A stretch of DNA of 64,000 bases from a delta proteobacterium MLS_D. Lineage in GTDB: Bacteria > Desulfobacterota > Syntrophia > Syntrophales > UBA2210. Under the pieces are notes generated by a model. It was given only the letters and a program-made list of their open reading frames with translations, did no database searches and was not told the origin of the DNA. The position numbers and the translations under genes were made by a program. Location of the stretch: assembly GCA_002030015.1 (NCBI GenBank), contig LQBH01000013.1, positions 1 through 64,000 of the forward strand, in the 5' to 3' direction. Shown in pieces: positions 9,156 through 19,080 of this stretch (position 1 is its first letter; each line of letters starts with the position of its first letter).

Positions 9156-9848
9156 TCAGCGAAGGTCGGTGTCCGGAACCCACCGGCGAATTTTTTCCAT
9201 GATGACTTCGAAGGCTTCGTCGTCGTATGTTCCTTCGTTCATGAACGCCGGGTCGAGTGTTTTTGACGGAACGAATTTTTGCAGAATATACCGCTTCGCG
9301 CCCGCGATGGTACGGGCGGTTTCTTCCAGGTCGTCGTGGGAAAGCAGTGACCTGGCGACGGTTGTCCTGAATTCGTAATCCGGCGCTGATGTCATGATAA
9401 GTTCGATACTCCGCCTGATACTTTCGATGTCCACGTTTACGCAGGTGAGCCGACTGTATGCGTCGAGGGGGCCCTTGACGTCCATGGCGATATAGTCGAC
9501 CAGATGTTCGTCAATCAGGTTTTTCAGAACGTCGGGCATGGTCCCGTTAGTGTCGACTTTCACAAGAAGTTCCTTCTCCTTTACCGCTGCGGCGAACCGA
9601 AGCAGCCGGTCCCCGTGAATCGTCGGTTCGCCGCCGGTAATGGTGACGGCCTGCAGTTTTCCCCGGCGCTTTTCGAGAAAGTCCAGCACGTCGTCGGTAG
9701 TCGGGGATGCATCGGAGGGCGGCCCGATGACGAGTTCCGGGTTATGGCAGTAGGGGCATCTGAAGTTACACCCTCTCGTGAAGAGTGTCGCGCAGATAGA
9801 GCCGGGATAGTCGATGAGCGAAAATTTTTGAAGGTAGCCGATTTCCAC
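9156..9848 (-). CDS. nrdG: Anaerobic ribonucleoside-triphosphate reductase activating protein (radical SAM)
   Basis: LFTRGCNFRCPYCHNPELV radical SAM CxxxCxxC; adjacent to nrdD. Confidence 0.9.
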   Translation of the reverse strand: MEIGYLQKFSLIDYPGSICATLFTRGCNFRCPYCHNPELVIGPPSDASPTTDDVLDFLEKRRGKLQAVTITGGEPTIHGDRLLRFAAAVKEKELLVKVDTNGTMPDVLKNLIDEHLVDYIAMDVKGPLDAYSRLTCVNVDIESIRRSIELIMTSAPDYEFRTTVARSLLSHDDLEETARTIAGAKRYILQKFVPSKTLDPAFMNEGTYDDEAFEVIMEKIRRWVPDTDLR

Positions 9849-12019
9849 TAGAGCGCCCCTGTTTTCCGTTGTGCTTCCGTGCGTTCTTCATTCGAATGAA
9901 GTTCGAACGTTTTTCGCAGGGCGAATTCCTCCTGTTTGCCCTTGTTCCACTGCTGAACCGGGCGGAGGTATCCCACGACCCTCGAATAGACCTCGCAGGG
10001 CGCGCCGCAGTGGGGACAGGTATATTGTTCGCCGGGCAGATATCCGTGGGATGAACAGATGCTGAAGGTGGGCGAAAAGGTGAAATAGGGCAGGCGGTAG
10101 TTTTCGCATACTGTTTTTACGAGAGATTTTATTGACTGCGGGTTGTCCACGCGCTCGCCGGCGAAAATGTGGAACACGGTGCCCCCCGTGTAGCGCGTTT
10201 GAATGTCATCCTGCAGGTCCAGGGCCTCGAAGACGTCGTCGGTGAAGTTCACAGGAAGCTGGGTCGAGTTCGTGTAGAAAACATCGCGGTCAAGATCGGA
10301 ACCCGGCGCCCCGGTTGAACGCCGTGTCTCGCCGTTGCCGTCTCCATTTGCGAAAATAATGCCGGGATATTTCTCAAGGTCTACCCGGGCCAGGCTGTAT
10401 GAAGTTCCTTCCGCCGGCGTGGCCTCGAGATTGAAGTTGTTGCCCGTTTCCTTCTGGAAGTCGATAAGGCGGTTCCGCATGAAGTCCAGGATTTTCACGG
10501 TGAATTCCCGGCCCCGCGGTTTGGCGATGTTTTCGCCGATGAAATTCAGGCAGGCTTCGTTCATGCCGACCAGGCCGATGGTGGAAAAATGGTTTTTCCA
10601 GTATTCGCCGAAACGTTCCTTGATGGCGCTGAGGTAGTGCTTCGTGTACGGATAGAGATCTCCCTCGGTAAAGGTTTCAAGGACCTTGCGCTTGGTTTCC
10701 AGGCTGTTTTTCGCCATGACCATGAGACGGTCCAGGCGTTCGATGAATTCGTCTTCCGTCTTCGAAAGATAGCCAATGCGCGGCATGTTGATGGTGATAA
10801 CCCCGATGGACCCCGTCAGGGGATTTGATCCGAACAGGCCGCCGCCTCGCTTTTCCAGTTCCCGGTTGTCGATCCTCAGGCGGCAGCACATGCTGCGGGC
10901 GTCTTCGGGGCTCATGTCGGAATTGACGAAATTGGAGAAATAGGGCACGCCGTACTTGGCGGTCATTTCCCACAGATATTCAAGGTTGGGGTCTTCCCAG
11001 TTGAAATCTTTCGTTATGTTGTAGGTCGGGATGGGAAAGGTGAAGACCCTTCCCCTGGCGTCGCCTTCGGCCATGACTTCCAGGAAAGCGCGGTTGAAAA
11101 GGTCCATTTCCTCCTGAAAATCCCCGTAGGTTTCGTTCATCGGTTGTCCGCCCACGACGACGTTCTGGTCGGCATAAAAAGAGGGCACTTTGACATCGAG
11201 CGTCACGTTGGTGAAAGGAGTCTGGAAGCCCACCCGCGTGGGCACGTTGATATTGAATATAAATTCCTGCAGGGCCTGGCGCACGTCGGTGTATGTCAGC
11301 CTGTCGTATCTGATAAAAGGCGCCAGCAACGTGTCGAAATTTGAAAAGGCCTGCGCGCCGGCGGCCTCTCCCTGAAGGGTGTAAAAGAAGTTGACCACCT
11401 GCCCGAGAACGCTTCGCAGGTGTTTGGCCGGGCGGCTTTCCACCTTGCCGGAGGCGCCCCGGAACCCTTCGAGAAGCAGGTCGTACAGGTCCCAGCCGAC
11501 GCAATACACGGAGAGCAGGCTCAGGTCGTGAATGTGAAAATCGCCGTTGAGCTGGGCCTGCTTTATTTCAGGGGAATAAATTTTATTCAGCCAGTACACC
11601 TTGCTTACTTCGGAGGAGATATAGTTGTTGAGGCCCTGAAGAGAAAAATCCATGTTGCTGTTTTCGTTGATTTTCCAGTCGGTTTTTTTAAGGTACCGGT
11701 CGACCAGGTCGACTTCCATGGTGTTGGTGATTTCTCGAAGCCGTGCGTGCTGGTCCCGGTAAATGATGTATGACTTTGCTGTTTTCCGGTACGACGATGA
11801 CAGCAGGACTTCCTCCACGATGTCCTGGATCTCCTCGACGCTCATAACGGTATCGTCGAATAATTTTTCGGCCAGGTTCAACACCTTGATTGTCAGGCGT
11901 TTGGCGGTTCTTCCGTCGAACTCGCCCGTCGCTTCGCCTGCCTTTGCGATGGCGGCGGTGATCTTTTCGGCGTCGAAGGGCACCTCGCGTCCGTCCCTTT
12001 TCCTGATCATCGTATGCAT
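9848..12019 (-). CDS. nrdD: Anaerobic ribonucleoside-triphosphate reductase
   Basis: N-terminal ATP-cone (MIRKRDGREVPFDAEKITAAIAKA), C-terminal CPHCGAPC and RVVGYLRP glycyl-radical motif; start placed at MHTMIRKRDG. Confidence 0.93.
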   Translation of the reverse strand: MHTMIRKRDGREVPFDAEKITAAIAKAGEATGEFDGRTAKRLTIKVLNLAEKLFDDTVMSVEEIQDIVEEVLLSSSYRKTAKSYIIYRDQHARLREITNTMEVDLVDRYLKKTDWKINENSNMDFSLQGLNNYISSEVSKVYWLNKIYSPEIKQAQLNGDFHIHDLSLLSVYCVGWDLYDLLLEGFRGASGKVESRPAKHLRSVLGQVVNFFYTLQGEAAGAQAFSNFDTLLAPFIRYDRLTYTDVRQALQEFIFNINVPTRVGFQTPFTNVTLDVKVPSFYADQNVVVGGQPMNETYGDFQEEMDLFNRAFLEVMAEGDARGRVFTFPIPTYNITKDFNWEDPNLEYLWEMTAKYGVPYFSNFVNSDMSPEDARSMCCRLRIDNRELEKRGGGLFGSNPLTGSIGVITINMPRIGYLSKTEDEFIERLDRLMVMAKNSLETKRKVLETFTEGDLYPYTKHYLSAIKERFGEYWKNHFSTIGLVGMNEACLNFIGENIAKPRGREFTVKILDFMRNRLIDFQKETGNNFNLEATPAEGTSYSLARVDLEKYPGIIFANGDGNGETRRSTGAPGSDLDRDVFYTNSTQLPVNFTDDVFEALDLQDDIQTRYTGGTVFHIFAGERVDNPQSIKSLVKTVCENYRLPYFTFSPTFSICSSHGYLPGEQYTCPHCGAPCEVYSRVVGYLRPVQQWNKGKQEEFALRKTFELHSNEERTEAQRKTGAL

Positions 12020-12046
12020 GTCATTTGCCCCCCTGGATATAATTAA

Positions 12047-12093
12047 ATACAAGATATAGTGGTCAATGCTAATACCGCCACTATATATAGTCA
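12047..12093 (-). promoter_or_regulatory. Tandem NrdR-box-like operator upstream of nrdDG
   Basis: ATACAAGATATAGTGG (12047-12062) and CCACTATATATAGTCA (12078-12093) resemble acaCwAtATaTwGtgt; corresponding bases are 31 bp apart. Confidence 0.75.
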
Positions 12094-12294
12094 AGAGAAA
12101 AAACCGGGAAAGATGATTCGGGAATGAAGTTCTGCATAATCGACTGTCGCGGGTTTCCCTGAAATAACTTGACTCGTCTCGCCCCGTCATATTATTTAGG
12201 AGCGAGATTTTACCCCGGTCCAGTCGTTTTCTGAAGAGTGAAGGCGAGAGTACCGGGAGATTCGAACAGACAATACGGCAGGGGGTGCCGACCT

Positions 12295-13608
12295 TTGATT
12301 CCCAGATACTCGCGGCCGGAAATGGTCGCTATATGGAGTCCGGAAAATCGTTACCGAAAATGGCTTGATGTGGAGTTACTTGCCTGCGAGGCGCTGGCCG
12401 AGCAGGGGAAGATACCGCGGGATTCTCTCGAAAATATACGTAAAAATGCCGCCTTCGACGTGGCGCGTATCGAGGAAATAGAGGAGACGGTCAAGCACGA
12501 CGTTATCGCTTTTCTCACCTCGGTCGCCGAAAAGGTGGGCGACGACGCCCGGTTCATACACATGGGGCTCACGTCGTCGGATGTTCTCGATACGTCGCTG
12601 GCGGTGCTTCTGAAGGAAGCGGCGGACTTGATCATCACCGGAGTGGATCGCCTGCTTGCCGTGTTGAAAGCAAGAGCATTCGAGCATAAGCACACGGTCA
12701 TGATCGGGCGGTCGCACGGCGTTCATGCCGAGCCGGTCACCTTCGGCCTGAAAATGGCGCTCTGGTACCAGGAGATGGAACGGAACCGTGAGCGCCTCGT
12801 CAGGGCCCGGGAGATTGTGAGTTACGGGAAGATTTCGGGAGCCGTCGGTACCTTCGTTTACGTGGATCCTCCGGTGGAAGCTTATGTCTGTGAAAAGCTG
12901 GGGTTGCGGCCGGCGCCGGTGTCGACACAGATCGTACAGCGGGACCGTCACGCCGAATATTTTTCAGCCCTGGCCATTTGTGCCTCGTCGATCGAGAAGT
13001 TCGCCCTGGAGATACGGCATCTGCAGCGGACGGAGGTCAGGGAGGCGGAGGAATTTTTTTCGCCCGGCCAGAAGGGGTCGTCGGCGATGCCGCACAAGCG
13101 GAATCCCGTCCTGTCGGAAAATCTGACGGGTCTTGCCAGGCTGGTACGGTCCCACGCCGCGGCCGCCCTGGAAAACATTGCGCTCTGGCATGAACGGGAT
13201 ATCAGCCATTCTTCGGTTGAGCGGGTTATTGCCCCCGATGCCACGATTCTGCTTGATTTCATGCTTCACCGCTTTACGGACATGATGGAGAAGCTCCTCG
13301 TGTATCCTGAGCGCATGGCGAAAAACCTCGCCATGACGAGAGGGCTCGTATTCTCCCAGATGATTCTGCTGAAACTGGTGGAGCGGGGCATGTCGCGTGA
13401 GTCCGCCTATGAAGCCGTTCAGCGGCGGGCGATGCAGTCCTGGCGGGAGGAAAAAGATTTCAGGGAGCTGCTTCGGAGTGACAGCGAGATAAGCGGACTC
13501 ATGTCGAGAAAGGATATTGAGGAAGTATTCAATTACGAGAATTTTCTGCCTCACCTGGACGATGTTTTCCGGCGCGTTTTTGGAGGAGACAATGCAACCG
13601 CGACATAA
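12295..13608 (+). CDS. purB: Adenylosuccinate lyase
   Basis: GSSAMPHKRNPVLSENLTGLARLVR signature; TTG start before IPRYSRPEM proposed (ORF opens at 12238). Confidence 0.92.
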   Translation: MIPRYSRPEMVAIWSPENRYRKWLDVELLACEALAEQGKIPRDSLENIRKNAAFDVARIEEIEETVKHDVIAFLTSVAEKVGDDARFIHMGLTSSDVLDTSLAVLLKEAADLIITGVDRLLAVLKARAFEHKHTVMIGRSHGVHAEPVTFGLKMALWYQEMERNRERLVRAREIVSYGKISGAVGTFVYVDPPVEAYVCEKLGLRPAPVSTQIVQRDRHAEYFSALAICASSIEKFALEIRHLQRTEVREAEEFFSPGQKGSSAMPHKRNPVLSENLTGLARLVRSHAAAALENIALWHERDISHSSVERVIAPDATILLDFMLHRFTDMMEKLLVYPERMAKNLAMTRGLVFSQMILLKLVERGMSRESAYEAVQRRAMQSWREEKDFRELLRSDSEISGLMSRKDIEEVFNYENFLPHLDDVFRRVFGGDNATAT

Positions 13609-14215
13609 TACTATTGTTATTATCGCAGCGCTTATGTCGGCGGCTTTCTTTGTAGCCGGCTGTGCTGTGGTGAAGGAATACGCTGAGTTGTTCCGTGAAC
13701 GGTCCCTGTCCACGGAGTACATTGATGCTCTCGATGAATGGACGCGGAAGAAAACGATATACAGCGAACTGGAAACGCGGGCGAAAGTGGCGGCCACCTT
13801 CAAGAGCCGCGAATTCATGAAGGTCTGGACGGCGGAATACGAAAGGATTTATCTTGTGGATTCCGATGGTTCCGACGTTCCGGCGCCGGCGGTTGAGGCA
13901 ACGGCTGAGACGACGGAATTTCTCCTGTATGTCTATGCTTCCGACAGGGACGCCATCGACCTGGCACGCAGCGGTTCTGCCTGGAAAGCCGTGCTGATCG
14001 ACGCCGGTGGTGCGAGGTACGATCCCCTTGAGATCAGGGAATTGCAGGATGCCGGTCCTCTGGTGACGGAGTTCTACCCGTACGTGAATCCTTCTTACGG
14101 AAAGATCTACCTGTTGAAATTTGACGGTGAGGCGGCGGGTGCCGCGGAGGAAACGAAACTGCCGGTTACCCTTGTGATAACGAGTGTCATAGCCCGCGCG
14201 GAACTTGTCTGGTAG
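13592..14215 (+). CDS. Putative lipoprotein of unknown function
   Basis: MQPRHNTIVIIAALMSAAFFVAGC lipobox; overlaps the purB 3' end. Confidence 0.75.
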   Translation: MQPRHNTIVIIAALMSAAFFVAGCAVVKEYAELFRERSLSTEYIDALDEWTRKKTIYSELETRAKVAATFKSREFMKVWTAEYERIYLVDSDGSDVPAPAVEATAETTEFLLYVYASDRDAIDLARSGSAWKAVLIDAGGARYDPLEIRELQDAGPLVTEFYPYVNPSYGKIYLLKFDGEAAGAAEETKLPVTLVITSVIARAELVW

Positions 14216-14261
14216 TGCGCGGTCCGCGTATCAGAGTACCGGACATTGCTGAAGGAGTCAT

Positions 14262-15101
14262 ATGATCAGCGACGAGATTGATCAGGCAAAATTACTTGAA
14301 GAACTGGAGCGGCTCGAAGGGGAACTTGTGGGGCGTTACGAGAAAAGGTCCAACGAATCTCCTGCAAAAGGGGTGCTGCTGGCCCGCGTCATTCCGAGCA
14401 TGACAGAAGAGGATTGGAACGAGAGAATCCGTGCCACCGCTTTTGATAATGCCTGGATGGCGTTTCCACTGAACGGAAACAAGATCGAGGCGCTGGCAAG
14501 GTTGAATGAAAAACTTGAGAGACTCGCCCACGCCGGAGACAGGGATTATCTTTCGGGGTTGTACAACAGGAGGTTCTTTCTCAGAGTTCTGAAGCGGGAA
14601 ATGGCCAAGGCCGAAAAATATTGTATGCCCCTCGCCCTGGCCATTGCTGATATAGATGATTTTAAGGAAATAAATGATACCTGTGGACACGGGGCGGGTG
14701 ACAGGATAGTGAAACACGTGGCGGATGTTTTCAGCAACGTGATAAGAGCGGGTGACTACGCGGCCCGCATCGGCGGGGACGAGTTCGCCTTGATCCTGCC
14801 GGGGGCTGGTGTGATGGAATCCGGAACGGTGATGCAACGTTTCCTGGATCGGGCGCGGGACATTGCCCCGCCGGTTGAGGAGAGCTGCCGGGCGATTCGG
14901 TGTAGCCTGTCTCTGGGAGCGGCCGTTTATACCGGATCTCCGCTCATGACGCCGGAGCAGCTCATTGCCTGTGCCGATAAAGAGTTATACGCCGTTAAGC
15001 GGACCGGCAAAAACAACTTCCGCGTGGTTCACGTGGACGATACTCACGGCGTTGAACCGATGGTGCGCCGGGAGGAAAAGCATTTTCTGGCACGAGGATA
15101 A
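14262..15101 (+). CDS. GGDEF-domain diguanylate cyclase
   Basis: ARIGGDEFALILPG with upstream RAGD (I-site spacing); DRDYLSGLYNRRFF. Confidence 0.9.
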   Translation: MISDEIDQAKLLEELERLEGELVGRYEKRSNESPAKGVLLARVIPSMTEEDWNERIRATAFDNAWMAFPLNGNKIEALARLNEKLERLAHAGDRDYLSGLYNRRFFLRVLKREMAKAEKYCMPLALAIADIDDFKEINDTCGHGAGDRIVKHVADVFSNVIRAGDYAARIGGDEFALILPGAGVMESGTVMQRFLDRARDIAPPVEESCRAIRCSLSLGAAVYTGSPLMTPEQLIACADKELYAVKRTGKNNFRVVHVDDTHGVEPMVRREEKHFLARG

Positions 15102-15141
15102 ACGGGACGCTTCGCGGCGTTGCCCGATGTAAAAAAGGCAG

Positions 15142-15960
15142 TTGATGGTAAAAAACAACGGAACACTCAGTTTGTCCGTTATCAGCGGAAAGGGGGGCGT
15201 CGGCAAGACGAGCCTTGCCCTCAATCTCGCGTTCGGCCTGCACAGCATGAATATGAACACCTTGCTCGTTGATTGCGACCTGGGCCTCGCGAACCTTGAC
15301 GTAATGCTGGGCGTCACGCCGGGGAAAAACATTCATGATGTTCTGAAACGCGGACTTTCTCTGGAAGAGACAGTCTGCAGGCTTGAAAAAGGGGGACTCG
15401 ACCTTATTCCTTCAGCGTCGGGAATGGTCGGCGTGCCGGAGCTGGACGAGGATCGGCGCCTCTTTATCATCGAAAAATTAAATAATTTTCTGTCGGATTA
15501 CAGGTTCCTCATCATGGACTTGGGAGCGGGAATCGGACCAACCGTCCTGTCTTTCGCGCGCATGACTCATCGCCGGGTGGTTGTCGTGACTCCCGAGCCG
15601 ACATCACTGACAGACGCCTACGCGCTCATTAAAGTTTTGTTCATGAAACACGGCGTGGCGGATTTTGACGTGCTGGTCAATATGGCGCGATCGGAAGAGG
15701 AAGCCGTAGCCGGATATGAGCGGATTCGGGCCGCCTGCGAGAAGTTCCTCGATCTGCCGGTGCGTTATCTGGGACACGTACACCGCGACGACACGGTATC
15801 TGAATCAGTGCGCAGGCAGAAAGCCCTTCTCAAGTATGCACCACAAAGCCCCGCGGCGAAAGACATTGCCCGCATTCTGGAACGACTGTCGGAAATGAGA
15901 GCGGACGCCCGAGAGGACATAGCCGGTGTGCCTCCCCTGTCGAACGACGGGACCGGCTGA
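15142..15960 (+). CDS. MinD/ParA-family ATPase (FlhG/FleN-like)
   Basis: SVISGKGGVGKTSLALNLAFGL deviant Walker A; LLVDCDLGLANLDVMLGV. Confidence 0.85.
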   Translation: MMVKNNGTLSLSVISGKGGVGKTSLALNLAFGLHSMNMNTLLVDCDLGLANLDVMLGVTPGKNIHDVLKRGLSLEETVCRLEKGGLDLIPSASGMVGVPELDEDRRLFIIEKLNNFLSDYRFLIMDLGAGIGPTVLSFARMTHRRVVVVTPEPTSLTDAYALIKVLFMKHGVADFDVLVNMARSEEEAVAGYERIRAACEKFLDLPVRYLGHVHRDDTVSESVRRQKALLKYAPQSPAAKDIARILERLSEMRADAREDIAGVPPLSNDGTG

Positions 15961-15984
15961 ATTCACGGTTCAACTTTTTCGTTT

Positions 15985-16272
15985 TCACGATTCACTGTTG
16001 AGGACTTCTTTTAATTTACGGGCGCACTTGAACGTTACCACCCGCCGGCCGTCGAGCACCAGTTCCTCGCCGGTCTGGGGATCTCTTCCGCGGCGGGGGC
16101 TTTTATTCCGCACGGACCATTTCCCGAAACCTGAAATCAGTACCGGTTCGCCTCCTGCGAGTTCGCCTTTCACGATGTCGAAAACGCTTTCCACCAGCTC
16201 GGCGCAACGTTCCAGTGAGTAACTCGAGTTGAAGTGAAGATTTTTTACGATTTCGGCTTTGGTAAGAGCCAT
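15985..16272 (-). CDS. HU/IHF-family DNA-binding protein (IHF alpha-like)
   Basis: MALTKAEIVKNLHFNSSYSLERCAELVESVFDIVK...GFGKWSVRNKSPRRGRDPQTGEEL. Confidence 0.9.
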   Translation of the reverse strand: MALTKAEIVKNLHFNSSYSLERCAELVESVFDIVKGELAGGEPVLISGFGKWSVRNKSPRRGRDPQTGEELVLDGRRVVTFKCARKLKEVLNSES

Positions 16273-16362
16273 GACGCCTTCCTTTCTTATGGGCTGTGAT
16301 CGTCTCCGTAAGCCGCCGGTGGAAGCTTCGGGCCGCATGTTTTCGGTTGTTGCTCGAACGTA

Positions 16363-17502
16363 TCAGGCCTGCAGGGACCTGCCTATCGCCAGGATCTCCG
16401 CTTCTTTCGTCCCCTCGTAAAGTTCCAGGATTTTCGCGTCCCGATACATTTTCTGAACCTTGTATTCGTCGATGTATCCGTAGCCACCGTGTATTTCCAC
16501 GGCCGCGTTGGCGCAGAAAACCGCTGTCTGTCCGCCGAAGTATTTCGCCATGGCGCCCAGGGTGTAGTCGGGTGTTTCGCTGTCGGCGGAGGCGGCGGCC
16601 TTGTAAACGAGGTTCCTCAGTGCTTCGATCCTGATCGCCATTTCCGTCATTTTCTGCATCGTGATTTGGAAGCTTCCTATGGGTTGACCGAAAGCTGTCC
16701 GTTCCCTGGCGTATTTTAATACCTCGTCTAAACATCCCTGTGAAAGTCCCAAGGCCTGGCCGGCGACCATGATCCTCGTGATATCGAAAAAGGTCATGAC
16801 CTGGTAGAATCCCCGGGTTTCTGCGCCCAGCAGGTTTTCAGCGGGTACACGGACGTCCTCGAATGAAATATCTGCGGTATCGCTGGCGCGGATACCCATT
16901 TTGCCCCTGATCTTGTTCCGCGTTACCCCCAGGGTGTCGGCGGGAACGATAATCTGGCTGAAGCGGCGGTGGCGCTTTTCGTCGGGATGGGTGATGCACT
17001 GGCAGAGCATGAAGTCACAGACAGTCCCGTTGGTGATAAACATTTTCTGCCCGTTGATGACGTAATCGTCACCGTCCCTGACAGCCCTGGTCCTGTATCC
17101 CGCCACGTCGGTCCCCGCGTTCGGTTCGGTGTAAGCTCCCGCCCAGACCGTTTCCCCGCTGCAGAACGGTGGCAGACAGGTCTTTTTCTGCTCCTCGCTG
17201 CCGAACTTGAAAAGCGATTCCAGTCCGAATCCTGCGGCGTAGATGTTGAGGCCGATACCGATGTCGACCCGCGAAAGCTGTTCGACGATAAGTGTGTTGC
17301 CCAGGATGCCCACGTCCGAACCGCCGTATTCTTCGGGAACCCAGGCTCCCACGAGACCGTTTTCGGCGGCTTTTTTCCTGATGTCCGGCGTGTAGGTCTC
17401 TTCGAGGTCACACTGGTGCGATCGGGGTGCCATCTCGGTCAAGGCGAACTTGTATGCCATGTCCTGGAGCATTCTCATTTCTTCGGATAGGGTAAAGTCC
17501 AT
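16363..17502 (-). CDS. Acyl-CoA dehydrogenase
   Basis: AYTEPNAGTDVAGYRTRA; QIHGGYGYIDEYKVQKMYRDAKILELYEGT-type signatures. Confidence 0.93.
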   Translation of the reverse strand: MDFTLSEEMRMLQDMAYKFALTEMAPRSHQCDLEETYTPDIRKKAAENGLVGAWVPEEYGGSDVGILGNTLIVEQLSRVDIGIGLNIYAAGFGLESLFKFGSEEQKKTCLPPFCSGETVWAGAYTEPNAGTDVAGYRTRAVRDGDDYVINGQKMFITNGTVCDFMLCQCITHPDEKRHRRFSQIIVPADTLGVTRNKIRGKMGIRASDTADISFEDVRVPAENLLGAETRGFYQVMTFFDITRIMVAGQALGLSQGCLDEVLKYARERTAFGQPIGSFQITMQKMTEMAIRIEALRNLVYKAAASADSETPDYTLGAMAKYFGGQTAVFCANAAVEIHGGYGYIDEYKVQKMYRDAKILELYEGTKEAEILAIGRSLQA

Positions 17503-17706
17503 GCGGTTTTCTCCCTGTCGGGCCGGATCCGGTTCGAGGCTTCGTAAGGGCCTCCGCTGCGAAGCCGGCTGTTTCTGTATCGGTTTTCAATGTAGAGCAA
17601 AATGTGCCGGTTACGAATGCACCATATAGGGGGTATTCAGGTTAATTGTCAACAAAAGAAAGACGTTCCGTACAAATATACATGCGAAAAAAACGTCAGG
17701 ATAGAG

Positions 17707-17744
17707 GGCGGCGCGACACCGTCTTTCGACGGTGCCGCGCTGCC
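17707..17744 (-). terminator. Strong hairpin, probable terminator of the hydroxyacyl-CoA dehydrogenase gene
   Basis: GGCGGCGCGACACCGTC-TTTC-GACGGTGCCGCGCTGCC; minus-strand T-tract about 12 nt downstream. Confidence 0.55.
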
Positions 17745-17762
17745 GTTGCTGCCGGCACCGGG

Positions 17763-18620
17763 TTACTTCGAGCTGTAATCGTAGACGCCCTTCCCGGATT
17801 TTTTGCCGAAACGCCCGGCACGGACGAGTTGCCGCAGGAGAGGAGACGGCCGGTATTTGTCACCCAGCTCCCGTTCAAGGCCTTCCATGATATGCAGCAA
17901 CGTATCGAGGCCGACGGCGTCTGAAAGCGCCAGCGGGCCGATGGGATGATTGCATCCAAGCGTCATGCCCCTGTCGATATCTTCGGCACTGGCGACTCCT
18001 TCCTGCAGGGCGAAGAAGGCTTCGTTGAGCATGATGCACAGCAGGCGGTTGACGGCGAAGGCCGGCGCCTCGTTGACCACGATGATCTCCTTGCCGATGG
18101 TATTTCCCCATTCCTTAGCGATTTCGAGTGTTTCGTCGGATGTTTCGAACCCCTTGATAATTTCCAGAAGCCGCATGACCGGGACGGGACTGAAAAAGTG
18201 TGTTCCGATGAACCGGTCGGGCCTCGTGGTCGCAGCCGCCATCTCGGTGATGCTCAATCCCGAAGTGTTGGTAAAAAAGAGACAATGGTCGGGTACGATG
18301 GTTTCAAGTTCGCTGAAAATTTGCTTCTTGAGATCCATGACTTCCAGTACGACCTCGACCACAACATCGGCTTCTGCGGCCGCCTCTTTCATGTCAAGTG
18401 TCGGGTTAACGCGGGCTAGCGTGGCGTCGGCAGCTTCCTGCGACGTTTTTCCCTTTTCCACCGAGCGGGCAAGGTTTTTTCGAATGTTGTTCATGCCGCC
18501 GTCGATGAAGCGTTGCTCGATGTCGCGCATGGTGACTTCATACCCCGCCTCGGCGCAGACCTGGGCTATGCCGCTTCCCATCTGCCCGGCCCCGAGGACG
18601 CATATTTTTTTGATCTCCAT
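17763..18620 (-). CDS. 3-hydroxyacyl-CoA (3-hydroxybutyryl-CoA) dehydrogenase
   Basis: KKICVLGAGQMGSGIAQVCAEAGYEV; FFSPVPVMRLLEII; start at MEIKKIC. Confidence 0.92.
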   Translation of the reverse strand: MEIKKICVLGAGQMGSGIAQVCAEAGYEVTMRDIEQRFIDGGMNNIRKNLARSVEKGKTSQEAADATLARVNPTLDMKEAAAEADVVVEVVLEVMDLKKQIFSELETIVPDHCLFFTNTSGLSITEMAAATTRPDRFIGTHFFSPVPVMRLLEIIKGFETSDETLEIAKEWGNTIGKEIIVVNEAPAFAVNRLLCIMLNEAFFALQEGVASAEDIDRGMTLGCNHPIGPLALSDAVGLDTLLHIMEGLERELGDKYRPSPLLRQLVRAGRFGKKSGKGVYDYSSK

Positions 18621-18864
18621 TTTTATTCTCCTTTCAGGTACTCTGTTTTTCATGTATTTATATGTCGTACAAACGTCGGTTGGACGCCTCCGTCATGCAT
18701 GGCGCGATCATCACAACCACAATTCCGCATAGACGCACCGGGAACCTATCACAGAGAGGTTCTTCCGACAACCGAAAGTATGACCGTACGTCACAGGAAA
18801 CAGCAGAGTGATTACTGCCTGCCGTGAGAAAAAGCGTGTGATTGAAAAAAATTATTAAAAATAC

Positions 18865-18894
18865 TTGACATGTGCTTAATTTGTGTCATATAAA
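18865..18894 (+). promoter_or_regulatory. Sigma-70-type promoter
   Basis: TTGACA (18865-18870) - 18 bp - TATAAA (18889-18894). Confidence 0.65.
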
Positions 18895-18900
18895 TCCTGA

Positions 18901-19080
18901 ACTTAGAGTTAACAGGCGTTTCCGATTCGCCACCTGACGGGGTTCGTGGTCGGAGGGGTTGCCTGCTGGAAACCGTGTATGTGGCAGTGAACCTGGATCG
19001 ACGGTGATTTCGGACTTAAAGGGGGGCTGCTGTCGGTACGGCAGGCAAGTGAAAGGGAAAATGCCTGTTACATATAATGG
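18901..19080 (+). ncRNA. Candidate structured RNA (6S-like or leader RNA)
   Basis: Long-range closing stem GTTAACAGGCGTTTCC (18908-18923) / GGGAAAATGCCTGTTAC (19055-19071); inner stem TTGCCTGC / GCAGGCAA (19041-19048); preceded by a good promoter; no ORF. Confidence 0.45.

Noticed and set aside
18986-19010. GGATCGACGG segment resembling the tmRNA 5' GGATTCGACGG
   Set aside because: One base short, and no tag reading frame or TpsiC/CCA 3' end within the following 350 nt
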